The notes under the pieces are model-generated. The model did not search any database and was not told where the DNA came from. It saw only the letters and a program-made list of their open reading frames with translations. 64,000 nt of DNA from Trema orientale (Eukaryota > Streptophyta > Magnoliopsida > Rosales > Cannabaceae), in NCBI GenBank assembly GCA_002914845.1, contig JXTC01000292.1:148199-212198 (forward strand), in the 5' to 3' direction. Below are positions 53,345 to 64,000 of the stretch, in pieces. Positions within the stretch are counted from its first letter, which is position 1. Each line of letters begins with the position of its first letter. The translations under genes were made by a program, and so were the position numbers.

Positions 53345-56300
53345 TCAACACTTGGGAAGATCCGACGGTGGAGGAAGCAGCTTCTGATTAGGGAGCTTCC
53401 CATCTCGGACTATCCACGCCATCCTTAGACCCCAACTCATATGGACTTCGAAGTGGCAATGCATAAACCAAACCCCTGCATCATTATAAATTACAAGTAA
53501 ATTAAATGCAATTTTATTGCCCTTATATTCTTTCCTTAGTTACAACTTTACTACTCATTCACATTTTCTATTTTCTAACACATATAAGCCATGTCTATGT
53601 CACATGTATCCCATTTTGTTGTATCACTTGTAAATAGCACGTATATTGTTACGTGACAATACTGATATAAATAAAAGTCCACCTACCAGGATTATCCGCG
53701 AGAAACCGTATGGCGACCCAACCACCGGAGGGGACACCGACGGTGTTCCGCTCAACGGGGTCAACGAGATTGAACTTGGCGGGGTCCGTGGTCGAGTTAT
53801 AATTTCCAAAACCTTGCCCAACAACAAAGAAATTGAAGCCATGCAAATGAAGAGGGTGGCTCTCGGCGCCAAGAATGCTAGTGTCCTGCATGACCAGCTC
53901 CACACTAGCATTGTACGGCAGCACCACCACCTTTGTCCCACTGCTAACGCTGCTCACATTAGTATTGTTCGGAGCGATCCCGGTGAAGTTGAATGGCCGG
54001 AGAGGAAAGCTCGGGAAGTCGGTCGTGTAAACCCCATTTGCTCTCCCAAAGAAATGGGCTTGGAGCAGAGCAGTGGAAGGCAGAGCGAACGACACGTTGT
54101 TCACCGATGCCGCGAATTTAGTCCGGTTTGTCGGCCCCTGACATGTCTGGTTTCTCGGGCATGGATTGGTTCCTAGTCCCACCGTGAAGAAAAATCGCTC
54201 GTCCACGGTCTTGGGAACATTTGCTGGGAACTTGGAGCTGGCCAGGCTCCGGAGTTTGCTGCTGAAGTTTGCGGCGAACGACGTGTCGTTTATTTGTGGG
54301 AGAGTGGGTTTGAGAGGAACTACTGTTTGGTTTTTAGAGGACGATGATGAAGAATTATGATGATCATGATCATGATTGGAGGGGTTGTCGTACTCGAGGA
54401 CTCCGGCAACGGTGGAGTTGTCGAAGGTTCCTAAGCCGGTGGAGTAGGGTCTAGCTAGCATGAGGAAATTAGTGTCGTTTGGTGGGGAGTGTGGTTTGGT
54501 TTTGAGGAGAACGTTTGTCGTTTGGCCCGGCGTGATGAGCAAAACGTCGGTGTCGAACTGCTTGACGTAAACGGCATCGGCTTCGACGACGGTTAGAGTG
54601 TGGTTTGCGATGCTAAAGAAGAGGTCGTCGTTGAGTGCAGCATTGATAAGACGGAGGAGATAGGTCTTCCCTGGCTTCACTTTAAGCCTAAAAGTGTCTA
54701 CAAGCAAATTACCAATTTATTAGAGAATAAAAAAAATGCTATAAAAGAATAGGAATGTATTGATGTAGCTTTAGTTTGATTTTTTAACAAAAGAAAAGAA
54801 AAAGTTCAAATTTTTCGGGTTTTGCTAATTTTTGCCAACAGTGTTATGGAAACCATTAGTGTTGAATATTAATAATATGTTTATTTGTTATTGGTTGATT
54901 TTATTTACACATTAATGGCATGTTTACTAAAGAGTAATGGGAATGGTATATGGGGTAATGATTCCCATACAAAGGTTTACTAAAATATGGAAAAGGAGGA
55001 AATAAGTGGGGTCTATACAAATTTAGGAGAAAATAATGGGAATACTTCTCCCACCAACACCCTAAGGAATCTGATTACCCGTAAACACTCTTTTCCTCTT
55101 TTTTAATTATTAAAATTGTAAAATACAATTTTACCCCAAAAAATCTATCTATTTTAAATCGTACATGTATTTAAAAGTACAATTTAGTAAATATAACACA
55201 TTCCCATTACTTTTCCAGGGTTAAGTAAACAAAAGAATAGTATTCTAATAAATATGATTCCCATTCCTATTTGTTTTAAGTAAACAACATACTACAAATA
55301 ATGATTCCCATATCCTTCTATTTTATTCCCATTTATTTCTCCTTTTATTTATTCCGATTACGATTACAGCGAAGTAAACGTATCATAAGTGAAATTCGTG
55401 ACCAGTCTATTAATTATAGTTAGTTAATAAAAGACAAACACATCATATAATGGAAGACATAATTTTATGTCCCATAATATTCCTCAATTTTTGTTTTTTC
55501 TATGCATCTCATAATTAATTTTTAGTACTAGTATTTTTATAAAAATGTATAAAAATAGTAGCTAGAATGGACCTCCCAAATATTAATACGCTAAATTTTT
55601 AGTACTAGTATTTTTATAAAAATGTATAAAAATAGTAGCTAGAATGAACCTCCCAAATATTAAGACGCTAAACATGATGATATTTGTTTTTTTAAATTTG
55701 GATTTTATGTGTGACACTTGTTAAATATAAGCTAATTTTAATATATTGTCACAACAGTCCGATTATTTTTGCTTTTCTAAATAATTTGTGAAGATAGCTA
55801 AACATGATGATATTTGTTTTTTAAATTTGGAATTTATACGTGACACGTGTTAAATATAAGCTAATTATAATATATTGTCACAATAGTCCGATTATTTTTG
55901 CTTTTCTAAATAATTTGTGAAGATGTATAGCACTACTCATATTCAACAAATTGAAAAAATCAAAATTATAATATTTCTTTTTGTGGTTTTAAAAGTAATT
56001 TTGCTAATTTCTTCCGATTAAATATTATATAGGGAACTTAGGAGAATGCCTTTTTTTCCGCCAAAAAAAAAATAATAATAAAAAAATGCTTATTTTTAAA
56101 ATATTTTAATAAACAATATCTGAATCTATTAAATTTGTATACTCGATATTAGCTATATCAATAAATCATTTGATAATAGTATAAAAATCAATAGATTTGT
56201 ATATTATATTGGGTTTCTAACACTTCTACTACAAAAACTAAAAGGAATTACAAAAATACAGTAGGTTAAAAATTTTTTTTCCAATTTTTGTACTTCTTTT

Positions 56301-58671
56301 TCCAGAAAAATACTATTTTTAAAAAAAAATTTAGAAAAATATCATTTTTAAAATAGCTTCTAGTTACTAATGTTTGAAAACTGGTTATCTATTCCTGGTT
56401 ACCAGTTATATACATTTGGTACTAGTTATCAGTTATAAATACATTTGGTTACTAGTTACTAGTGCTCGAAAACTAGTTACCGGTTTCTAGTTACTATTTT
56501 AGAAAATCATATTTTTCTAAAAAAATTTTAAAAAGTGGTATGTTTCTAAAAAAACATGGTACCAGATCTAAAAAGAACTTAGCCCACCGTATTTTTCTAA
56601 TTTTTTCTAAAAACACGGCCTAATTTTCACTATTATTTTTGGCTTAAAAAAATCCCTCTTTTTAAAAAAGGTTTCTAACACTTATACCCACAAAAACTGA
56701 AAAAAATTACAAATATACAGAAGTCACACTTTTTTCCAATTTTCGTACTGTTTTTATTAGGAAAATATCACTTTCTAAAAATATTTAGAAAAGTACTATT
56801 TTTAAAATAGTTACAAGCTACTAATTTCTGGAAACTGATTACTGGTTATCGGTTACTAGTTATATATCACTTATAAATATCTTTGATTAGAAACTGGTTA
56901 TCAGAAACTGGTTATTATTTTAAAAAATGATATTTTTCTAAATATTTTTTAAAAAGTAATATTTTTCTAATAAAAGGGCATCTTAAAAAATACAAAACAA
57001 CCGTATTTTTCAAATTTTTTTTTCTCAAACACCGTATATGGTGTAATTTCCCCTTTTAAAAATCAAGTGAAAAAATCCACTCTAATTTCTTATATTCAGT
57101 TTTTTTAATCATCAAATTTCTTTTATTCATGTGTACCATTTTGCGAACAATTGTATAATGGGCCCGGTAGTCCATTGATTGTGTAGGCGTCGGAGACATT
57201 TGGGCCCCCTCCAGTTTGTTGAGCCTGGTTGATAACAGCCTCCGTATCCGCGTTCCACCACTCACCTGCATGTTCATATTTTTGTTGGTCACATTTTCTT
57301 TTACATATTACTAAATTCAAGTGATCATAATTAAATTCACAACGTAAAGTTAGGCTTTTAGGGAAGGTTCATTAATATTTGGTGGTGTTTGGTTACCAAA
57401 AATGATAGGAATTTCTTTGTGGGGTTTGGGAAAAGGGTAAGAATCGTTGCGCCTAGGGAGAATGACAATGGGTCCATAGACCGTAGCCCTTAGCCATGAG
57501 ATGTGAGCATGCCAAAATAGAGTTCCTCTTTGGCCAATAATTGTGAAGTTGTACACATAACTCTGATTACTTTGAATGGGGCATTGAGTTATGTATGATG
57601 GCCCATCTGCCCACCCACTTCGTAGTTGTCGAATACCATGCCTGTATATATTGATTAATCATTCAACAAAAAACGTAAAATAAAATAAAATAAGATGAAT
57701 AAATAAAAAATATCATGTGATTATAGACGAGAATGCTAAAGATAAATGTGTTTGTCCAATCTTGACCTTTTAATATTACAGTGGTTCTCACATGATTCTC
57801 AATGTACATAGGACGACGATTTGACTCATTAGCACTTCTCATATATATATATATAGGCACCAGTCCAGTATTCATTTTTTCTTTTTCTTTTTTTTCCCTA
57901 TTTATAGGTATTATATATATATATATATATATGCACACATATACGGTAAGTCAAAATAGTTCATCGAGTCTACTTGAATATTATCCAACATTATTCTTTC
58001 ATGACTAATGAACTTTTTCTAGGTTCATTTATGTTTCAAACCATTTTTAATTAGGAAGCACATGACTATGTCTATACTAGAGTGTGTGTGTATATATATG
58101 GGATAAAAAATGAAGAACCATAATCCAGTAGGTATTTTTTTTAGATATTTTTTTCTTAGCCGTTGGATCAGTATTTAACTGTTAATATAATTTGAGTAAT
58201 TAAAAAATAATAACAAAAATAAATACACATTATTTAATATTTTTTTTCTCTATCTTTCACCATGAAAAAATGTGCGTGATGAATTTTAATTGGTCAAAAT
58301 AATATTTATAGATAGATAAAAAACAAAAAAATACCAACTGAATTGGTGTCCCAAAATGAAAAACAAAATAGTATAATTCGGATGTATATAGATACCAATG
58401 GATGGTGATGTTGTTTGGAACATGGTTGACCACCTTAATCAGAACCCTGTCTCCCTCTCTAGCAACGATGCGAGGGCCTGGGAATTTACCATTAACTGTA
58501 ATGATGCTCTTGGTGTTACACAACCGCGTGACATTTTTCAACGTTATCTGCATAATTAATCGTTTAGTAAGAATTACAGAAACTTGTGATTTATGTGCAT
58601 AAATGCTACATTACCCCCTACCAAAACAAACTCATCATGAGGACTATATATATGTATATGTTAAGTGTTCA

Positions 58672-58708
<37 letters not shown>

Positions 58709-58871
58709 GCATGTGTATAAAACGTACATGAAACTTGTAATGCCTGGTGACGCCTGCATGGTTTTGATGATCAGATGATGCAACAGCCATAGGAAAGGCC
58801 CAAAGAGAGCTCAGAACAAAGAAAAATGCCACAAAATGTGGCAGAGATGAAGGAACAGAAGCAGGACTCAT
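53345..58871 (-). CDS. Laccase (multicopper oxidase), secreted
   Basis: Six coding exons on the minus strand: 58728-58871, 58396-58547, 57397-57641, 57137-57265, 53687-54697 and 53345-53475. All introns are GT-AG and phases agree, giving 603 codons plus stop. Plant laccases are apoplastic blue copper enzymes that oxidise monolignols or flavonoids using oxygen. Seen in order: signal peptide (about 1-31), the first cupredoxin domain with HWHG (98-101) and FWHAH (142-146), domain 2 with [10 protein letters not shown] and the [11 protein letters not shown] block, then HPLHLHG (504-510) and HCHFEVH (566-572) with type-1 copper Cys567 and axial position Leu577. All ten copper ligands appear present. 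The C-terminus [10 protein letters not shown] is typical. It resembles the Arabidopsis LAC2/LAC17 side of the family; exact clade not proven. A His/Asp/Ser-rich loop (about 330-348) adds length beyond the usual 560-590. A miR397-like site lies in exon 5. Confidence 0.95.
54628..54648 (-). promoter_or_regulatory. Predicted miR397 target site in the laccase mRNA
   Basis: The plus strand here reads TCGTTGAGTGCAGCATTGATA, which differs from the miR397 I know (TCATTGAGTGCAGCGTTGATG) at three positions. On the mRNA this gives one mismatch (miRNA position 3) and two G:U wobbles (positions 15 and 21), with full pairing at positions 4-14 including the cleavage site 10/11. The site encodes the conserved LINAALND block near the start of exon 5, where miR397 sites lie in other laccases. 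Post-transcriptional control by copper-responsive miR397 is therefore likely. Confidence 0.75.
54912..55389. mobile_element. MITE in laccase intron 4
   Basis: The left end TGGCATGTTTACTAAAGAG and right end CAGCGAAGTAAACGTATCA are approximate inverted repeats. The subterminal GGGAATGG / CCATTCC and GATTCCCAT blocks also recur inverted. Size and ends suggest a PIF/Harbinger-type MITE. Confidence 0.55.
55517..55924. repeat. Two successive tandem duplications
   Basis: A unit of about 77 bp (TTTTTAGTACTAGTATTTTT ... AATACGCTAA) occurs at 55517-55593 and 55594-55670. Directly after it a unit of about 130 bp (GCTAAACATGATGATATTTG ... TTTGTGAAGAT) occurs at 55667-55796 and 55797-55924. Both pairs are highly similar, so they are relatively recent slippage or unequal-exchange events. 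Confidence 0.85.
56225..56630. mobile_element. Palindromic MITE, copy 2
   Basis: Starts near TTTCTAACACTTCTACTAC and has the AAAATACTATTTTT arm, then a TAGTTACTA / GGTTACCAGTTAT / AACTAGTTACCGG core with many short inverted repeats and a mirrored arm. It is related to the copy at 51.8 kb and in inverse orientation to it. Confidence 0.5.
56690..57045. mobile_element. Palindromic MITE, copy 3
   Basis: Same family as copy 2 and the same orientation, beginning TTTCTAACACTTATACCCAC. The centre contains AACTGATTACTGGTTATC and AACTGGTTATCAGAAACTGG inverted blocks. Confidence 0.5.
57855..57925. mobile_element. MITE, CCAATCCAGTA family, truncated copy C
   Basis: GGCACCAGTCCAGTATTCAT followed by T-rich sequence and TATTTATAGGTAT, matching the left end of copies A and B at 15.5 kb. 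The rest is lost into an (AT)n. It lies in laccase intron 2. Confidence 0.5.
58112..58354. mobile_element. MITE, CCAATCCAGTA family, copy D (inverse)
   Basis: Ends ATAATCCAGTAGGTATTTTT and AAATACCAACTGAATTGGTG. The interior carries TAGCCGTTGGATCA and AATTGGTCAAAATAATATTT blocks in inverse order relative to copies A and B. It is in laccase intron 2. Confidence 0.6.
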
Positions 58872-58973
58872 ATTACTAGTAAGTATATGATTTTATCAAA
58901 TTTGGAAAAAGAAAAAAGTGGACAGTAAATGTCTTGCACTTTTCTTTCTGAATGATTTGTGTGTTTGTCTGAG

Positions 58974-58984
58974 CTATATATAAG
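58974..58984 (-). promoter_or_regulatory. TATA box of the laccase gene
   Basis: The minus strand reads TTATATATAG about 105 bp upstream of the laccase ATG (58871), a standard distance that implies a 5' UTR of about 70-80 nt. Confidence 0.6.
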
Positions 58985-58989
58985 TTATG

Positions 58990-61070
58990 TTTTATTGCTC
59001 CAACGACATATTTTTATATCTGCTTGTGAGGTTTAATAATATTGTTTTATATATTATTTGGTAATTCCATGTTGGGGGCTTGGAAAAGAAGAGAAGTACC
59101 TACCTTCCTTTCCTCTACTTCGTTTGGCCCCATGTTTACTGTAGAGTGTCATCAAAGTAATTATCTTAACTAATGTTATCTTTTTCCTCATCACTAATTA
59201 GTTGTCCCCAAATATTATATGGTTTCTATAAGTAGTAGCCAACAAATTAATTTAACTTATTTTCCAAAGTCTTTATACCTATGTTGAAACTTTTAGTACT
59301 TAATAATGTTTTGTAGAAACGTTAGTTACTTATTACATCCGCAAATTGAAGTAAAAAATAACTTCAAAAAGTGGAAAGTGAACATACATATTTTTCCTCA
59401 AAATTATTAAGAGCCTATATATGCTTAATTAACATATATATATATATATATATATACCCCATCAAAAATAATGACCTTAAATTTATTAGTTCTTTTAAGT
59501 TTGGAAGTACTTCATTAAGAAATAATTAACAATAATTATTCCGACCGCCGCAGACCTAATTTGTTTTGCTTAACGACAATCGATTACTAATATTAGATTT
59601 CGGCCGGATCTAATCGATTGAATGTACTTATAACTAACGTCCCTTCTACTATTAATCATAATTTTTTTTTTTTAAAAAAAAAATTTTAGGCGCCATTGGT
59701 AAATGAAACTGTTAATTGTTAGCTAGCTTGATGGTGATCATTAAATAAAACAAAGGGTTGCCATCTGACATAATAACCATTAGCTAGATAATTCGTGCAT
59801 GTTACATAGATCTTTCAAAAGAACCTGCTTAAGTCAAATTTACGTTGGTGTTAATGATTATTATTGATCGTTTTCATGAGGAGGACTCTCTGGGGTATGC
59901 CTTAGTTGGTGATGTTATTTCACTTCCAACCAATACAATGCGCTTGAGAGTATCAGAGGCAGTGAAGAGAAGGACGTTTTACCCAATCACCACTATCTTT
60001 CAAGCAAGAAAAAGATATTAATATGATGTTAACTAGAGATTAGGTAATTCGTTCAATTTTTTTACTCTAGAATTTTCAACCAAACTGGATATTTTATTTA
60101 AGCATTAAATCTTCTAGGATGAACCAAACTGTCCGTACGTAGATATAGTAACATTTATATATAATATATATATATATATGCCAGATAGCGAAATTAGGCG
60201 TATGAATATATATCGACTAATTAATTGATATTCAATTTCATGTGTGATCAAAATGTATGAATACCTTCGTTTTAATGTTATTGTTGTCGTTTTTTGAGGT
60301 TATTGTTTTTACATTGATGTTCTCTCTTCGCGTCTCTTTCTAGGTTGTTGTCAATTTTGCACTTCAAGTATATTGTTCTGAGATGATTTTCGGTTTTCCT
60401 AAGCTGTTGTCGTCTATTATTATTATTATTATTATTATAATATATTTTAACGATTGTCGTTTATTTTTTTTATTATTATTATTATTTTATTATGATGATG
60501 ATGATGACATTTCATTTTCGTTTCCTCAAAGTTTTTGTCTTTTTTATCCTGATGTCGCTTTCGCATATTACATTGGCTCGTTGTAAGATGTGCCAAGCAT
60601 AATTGATTTAAGTTCAAAGTTATTTGCTTCCACCTTTTAAATATATTTTCAAAATGTAACCATGTCATGTACATAAATAGTAAAAAATGCATTATTGTAT
60701 ATGATTTTTGTGCGTAAACTTTGTGGTTTTATCATTGCTCTATGTATCTCTTACTCATCATATTGTAGCCTACAATATCCCTACTGTAGTTTGACAACAA
60801 CTAATGTAAACGTATATTCATGCTATATACAAAGCATTCTGCAATATCAATAAGGTTACGAGACTAGCTTCCAAAGTAACTCTATATCGTTTATATATGT
60901 TAACAAAGCGAAAATACTTTACCGAGTGATCTTATCCTTCACTCATGTGCAAATGGCTGACTGTTGCTGAAAAATAGCACCCTACAACAATTTGTAGTAT
61001 TTTTCAGAATCAAATTGCACCAAAAAATTAATTTGATCTTTGAATTTCAAAAATGTCTCATATTTGATCC
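58990..61070. other. Intergenic region between laccase promoter and Harbinger element
   Basis: No supported gene. Contains laccase upstream sequence, short (AT)n tracts near 59434 and 60165, an ATT run near 60416-60440 and GAT/TTA repeats near 60470-60510. Nothing else is recognised. Confidence 0.45.
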
Positions 61071-61074
61071 CTAA

Positions 61075-61320
61075 GGTGTCGTTTGGTAACACTTTTGTTT
61101 TTTATTTTTTTAAACAAAAAATGAAAGTATTTTCATTTTTTTTTTGTTTTTTATTTTTTGAAAACAAAAATGTATTTGATAATTATATTTTTGTTTTTTA
61201 TTTTTAAAAATAAAAAATGAATCATGTTTGATAACGCTCACTTTTTATTTTTAAAAATAAAAATAAAAAAATAATGTAATAAGACACATTTATTAAGATA
61301 ATGTTGACATTTTAAAAACG
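61075..61320. mobile_element. Terminal region of the PIF/Harbinger element
   Basis: GGTGTCGTTTGGTAACAC follows a TAA trinucleotide (61072-61074), as expected for a PIF/Harbinger terminus with TWA target duplication. Subterminal sequence is T-rich (TTTTGTTTTTTATTTTT) with internal inverted copies. A GA-rich tract follows to about 61560. The other end should lie beyond the window. Confidence 0.55.
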
Positions 61321-61767
61321 TCATAGACAAATAGAGAGAGAGATTAGAGAGAGCCGAAAAATAAAGAGAAAAGAGAGAAAATTGAGAAATAGATGGATGA
61401 GAGAGAAAGTGTAAAAAGAGAGAGAAGAGAGAGAGAATATAGAAAGAGAAGGATAAAGAGAGAAATTTGAGTAGAGAAATGGATGAAAGAAAAAGTTGAG
61501 TACTAGAGAGAAGAGAGAGAGAGAGTTAAAAATTAGAGATATAAGAGAGAGCGTACAAATACAAATATAATATGAAATCAAAAAGCTCTATATAGTAACA
61601 TACAAGCATATAAACATAAAATAATAATTGTCCAAACTTTTAAGGTTCTTAATCAAGTTATAACAACTAATAAACACTAAGTTTTAAAAATTTCAATTAC
61701 GTCGATTCGTTCTCTATATACGCTTAGCAATATCATCACGAACATGAGCCATTTCACGCAACTGACT

Positions 61768-63735
61768 TCAGAAAATACTAAACTCCACATTGTCATAAGA
61801 TGCATCAATGGTGCCTATCACATTAGAAGTCTGCACTTGAGAGTTCTCATCATGTCCATCAAAATATTCATCTTTTTTTGCATTGATCCTTATAAAATTG
61901 TGAATAGCACAACAAGAAATCACAATATACTTTTGTGTACGTAAATCATAAGATGGCATTTGCTTCAAAATTGGGAAACGAGCCTTCAAGACCCCAAAGC
62001 ATCGCTCGATAACATTTCTCAATGATGAGTGTCTGTGATTGAAAAGTTCCTTTTGTCCTATAGGAGGAGCACTTTCTATATACTGACTCAAATGATATCT
62101 TTCTCTGCGATACGGTGAAAGAAAACCAGGCATGTTTGTGTAGCCGGAGTCTACAAGATAATATTTTCCTAATCAAATAATAATTCTTATTAGCTTTCGT
62201 GTGTAAATTTTATATAAAATAAGATCAAACGATATATTAAGTTTAATATAAACTTGCCTCGTGGTGGTATTAGAAATTCATTTTCTGGTTTTGTTGCACA
62301 TTCTAAAAGAATGTGTGCATCATTAGCCGTTTCTTCCCATCCAGCCATAACGTATGTGAACCGCATGTCAAATGAACACGCACACATCATATTTTGAGTG
62401 GGAACCACTTTTCTACCGCGATATGGAATTTGCTCCTCAACTGGAATGTGAGCTGAAATATGTGTCCCATCGATAGCTCCAAGGGGTGGCAATTCGGGTT
62501 ACGACACGACGACACGACACGAACACGACATGATTTTTTGCGGGTTAGGGTTGAAGAAAAAGGGTGCGGGTCGGGTTCGGGTCGACCATTCTGACACGAA
62601 TAAAAAACGGGTCGGGTTCGGGTCAACCTGCTTGACACGAACTTGACCCGTTTGACCCGCCAATAAATATATATATATATAATTAAATTATAAAAATATT
62701 TTTTATTTAATTTATTTATGACTATTATTATAAATATATTTAATTTGTACAATGTAAGTATTTGGGATTATAAGTTATTAATTATATTTATAAATTACGC
62801 CTAATTTATTTATTTTAAAATAAGACAATAATAGCCTTAAAAAAAGAAAATATAAATAAAAAAATACGGGTCATAGCGGGTTGGCAGGTCAAAAACGGGT
62901 TGGTGGGTCAAAATCGGGTTGTGGGTTGGATGTTATTCACCAAAGCGGGTTGTGCGGGTCGCGTTCGGGTCAACCCGTTTTAGATGCGAGTCGGGTTAGT
63001 GTTGATGGTTTTCTGACACGACGGGTCACGGGTCGGGTTCGGGTTGACATAATTAATGTATATATTAGACTTCAACCCGACACGAACCCGACCTGTCGAC
63101 ACGAATTGACACCCTTACTCCAATGCAATTCTAGGGAAAAAAAAAAGAGTAAAATAAACAAAGTTATATCAAATATTGAAGACGTAATTAACAAAAATTA
63201 ACAAATACTTAAAGTATAGTACCTTAAAAAATGGATAATATCTTGGATCGAATCGAATTTGTGGAGGAGTTATATCAAATGAAGGAGGAGTAATAATTTT
63301 TTTGGCGAAACGACATATTGCTTTCAAAACTTTCTTAAAATAATAAGATGTGGTAGAGGTAGAGTGTTGAAATCGTTCAGCTACCATACGATGTCTCTCA
63401 TTATGGCCAATAACAAATAAAAACATTGCAACTTGTTCTTCTATCGAAAGATATCTTGAATTTTTTAATAATTATTTGTCTTTTAACACGGTACAAAACT
63501 GTTTGAAAACATTTTTATTTATTCTAAAGGAATCATAACACCTACTCCAATGACCATGCAAAATTTCTATTATATATTCATGCCCTGAAAGTGCTGAAAA
63601 TCTGCAAGGTTGCTTAGGCAAATACAAGTCATGATACTCCTCACAAGCAACAAATAACAAAACCTCACCAAACTCATCATCAGAATCGTCGAGGAGCACA
63701 TCAACCTTATTAGAGTGTTCAACATTTAAAGACAT
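61768..63735 (-). pseudogene. PIF/Harbinger transposase (DDE_Tnp_4, ALP1-like), broken
   Basis: Minus-strand exons: 63223-63735, then 63118-63130 continued at 62258-62476 across an insertion, then 61768-62168. The start is taken at MSLNVEHSNK after a CAG acceptor. Seen: N-terminal block with CRFSALSGHEYI..., a helix-turn-helix-like part, GAIDGTHI (first Asp), LVDSGYTN (second Asp) and NVIERCFGVLKARFP (Glu), i.e. the complete DDE set of PIF/Harbinger nucleases. Breaks: an in-frame TAA at 63472-63474, a 635-bp hAT-like insertion within codons before GAIDGTHI, and a GC rather than GT donor at 62257 (tolerable). Host-domesticated ALP1-type genes are the alternative, but the nearby Harbinger-like terminus and the damage favour a dead transposon. 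The second Harbinger protein (Myb-like) is not in the window. Confidence 0.85.
62483..63117. mobile_element. hAT-like MITE inserted in the Harbinger transposase
   Basis: 635-bp element. Left GGGGTGGCAATTCGGGTTA and right CGAATTGACACCCTTA form imperfect inverted ends. The direct repeat CTCCAA flanks it (62477-62482 and 63118-63123); extended to 8 bp it holds with one mismatch, as expected for hAT. Both subterminal parts are built of many CGGGTCGGGTTCGGGT-type and CACGACACG-type short repeats, GC-rich, around an AT-rich centre. No transposase is encoded. Confidence 0.75.
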
Positions 63736-64000
63736 TATTATATCCTGGTAAAAAAATTTAACAAATTTCACAATCAACATAAAAATAATATATAGCCAAA
63801 AGCAATAATAATCATCTCAAACATTATAGATATAAATTGGTCATCCATAGAGAACATCCAAATAAAACCAAAATATAATGAAGTCAATTAGTCATACAAT
63901 AATCCCAAAATAATTAAAGCCAATAACTAACACTTAAGCTTAGATTCAATAATCTTTTCATTTTAGATTCAACAACCAATCTTTTCTTCTATGCACCGGC

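Larger units (their letters stand above)
54698..57136 (-). other. Laccase intron 4, filled with repeats
   Basis: 2,439-bp intron between the domain-2 exon and the large exon 5; the other introns are 131-754 bp. Contents from low to high coordinate: a MITE (about 54912-55389), nested tandem duplications (55517-55924) and two palindromic MITE copies (56225-56630, 56690-57045). There is no coding content. Confidence 0.8.

Noticed and set aside
53646..54360. Plus-strand open frames of 176 and 64 codons
   Set aside because: They are antisense shadows of laccase exon 5.
61321..61581. Ser/Leu/Phe-rich minus-strand frame
   Set aside because: Translation of the GA-rich (CT-rich on minus) subterminal tract of the Harbinger element, with no protein-like features.

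Overview
This window looks like a flowering-plant (eudicot) nuclear scaffold. It is AT-rich, with intron-containing genes, GT-AG introns, a perfect miR172 stem, and plant-specific families: ABA 8'-hydroxylase, SIAMESE-related CDK inhibitor, DVL/ROTUNDIFOLIA peptide and lignin-type laccase. Short N runs mark assembly gaps. The species is not assigned. Protein-coding density is low, with four intact host protein genes and one microRNA gene. Most of the rest is transposable-element debris.

Layout. 2.9-8.5 kb (minus): a complete CYP707A-type cytochrome P450 in eight exons; a 2.77 kb last intron separates a 103-bp final coding exon from the rest. 8.6-12.2 kb: upstream region with a GC-rich, G-box-containing island. 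12.2-17.5 kb: a CACTA-like element, a tandem MITE pair, SINE copies and a long dispersed repeat. 18.6-20.5 kb: an imperfect array of short dyad-symmetric units. 21.1-21.7 kb: second copy of the repeat at 16.9 kb. 23.2 kb (plus): a single-exon SMR gene. 24-34 kb: a LINE 3' end, an (ATT)n microsatellite, an inverted-repeat MITE and a probable solo LTR. 34.2-40.8 kb: a three-level nest, in which a decayed Ty3/Gypsy element (506- and 531-bp LTRs, 5-bp duplication CTATC) sits in a MITE and is itself interrupted by two head-to-head TRIM elements flanked by one 5-bp duplication CTCAA. 42.3-42.5 kb (plus): MIR172. 46.2 kb: a MITE splitting an AAT microsatellite. 49.9 kb (plus): a DVL/RTFL small-peptide gene with an N gap. 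51-52 kb: two oppositely oriented tRNA-derived SINEs and a palindromic MITE. 53.3-58.9 kb (minus): a complete six-exon laccase carrying a predicted miR397 site. 61.1 kb to the end (minus): a broken PIF/Harbinger transposase with a hAT-like insertion.

The host genes are developmental, hormonal or wall-related: ABA catabolism, endocycle control, phase-change microRNA, organ-shape peptide and lignin polymerisation. They are transcribed independently and I see no operon-like or cluster logic. All exon boundaries were read by hand from splice consensus, reading phase and family knowledge. No alignment or database search was run.
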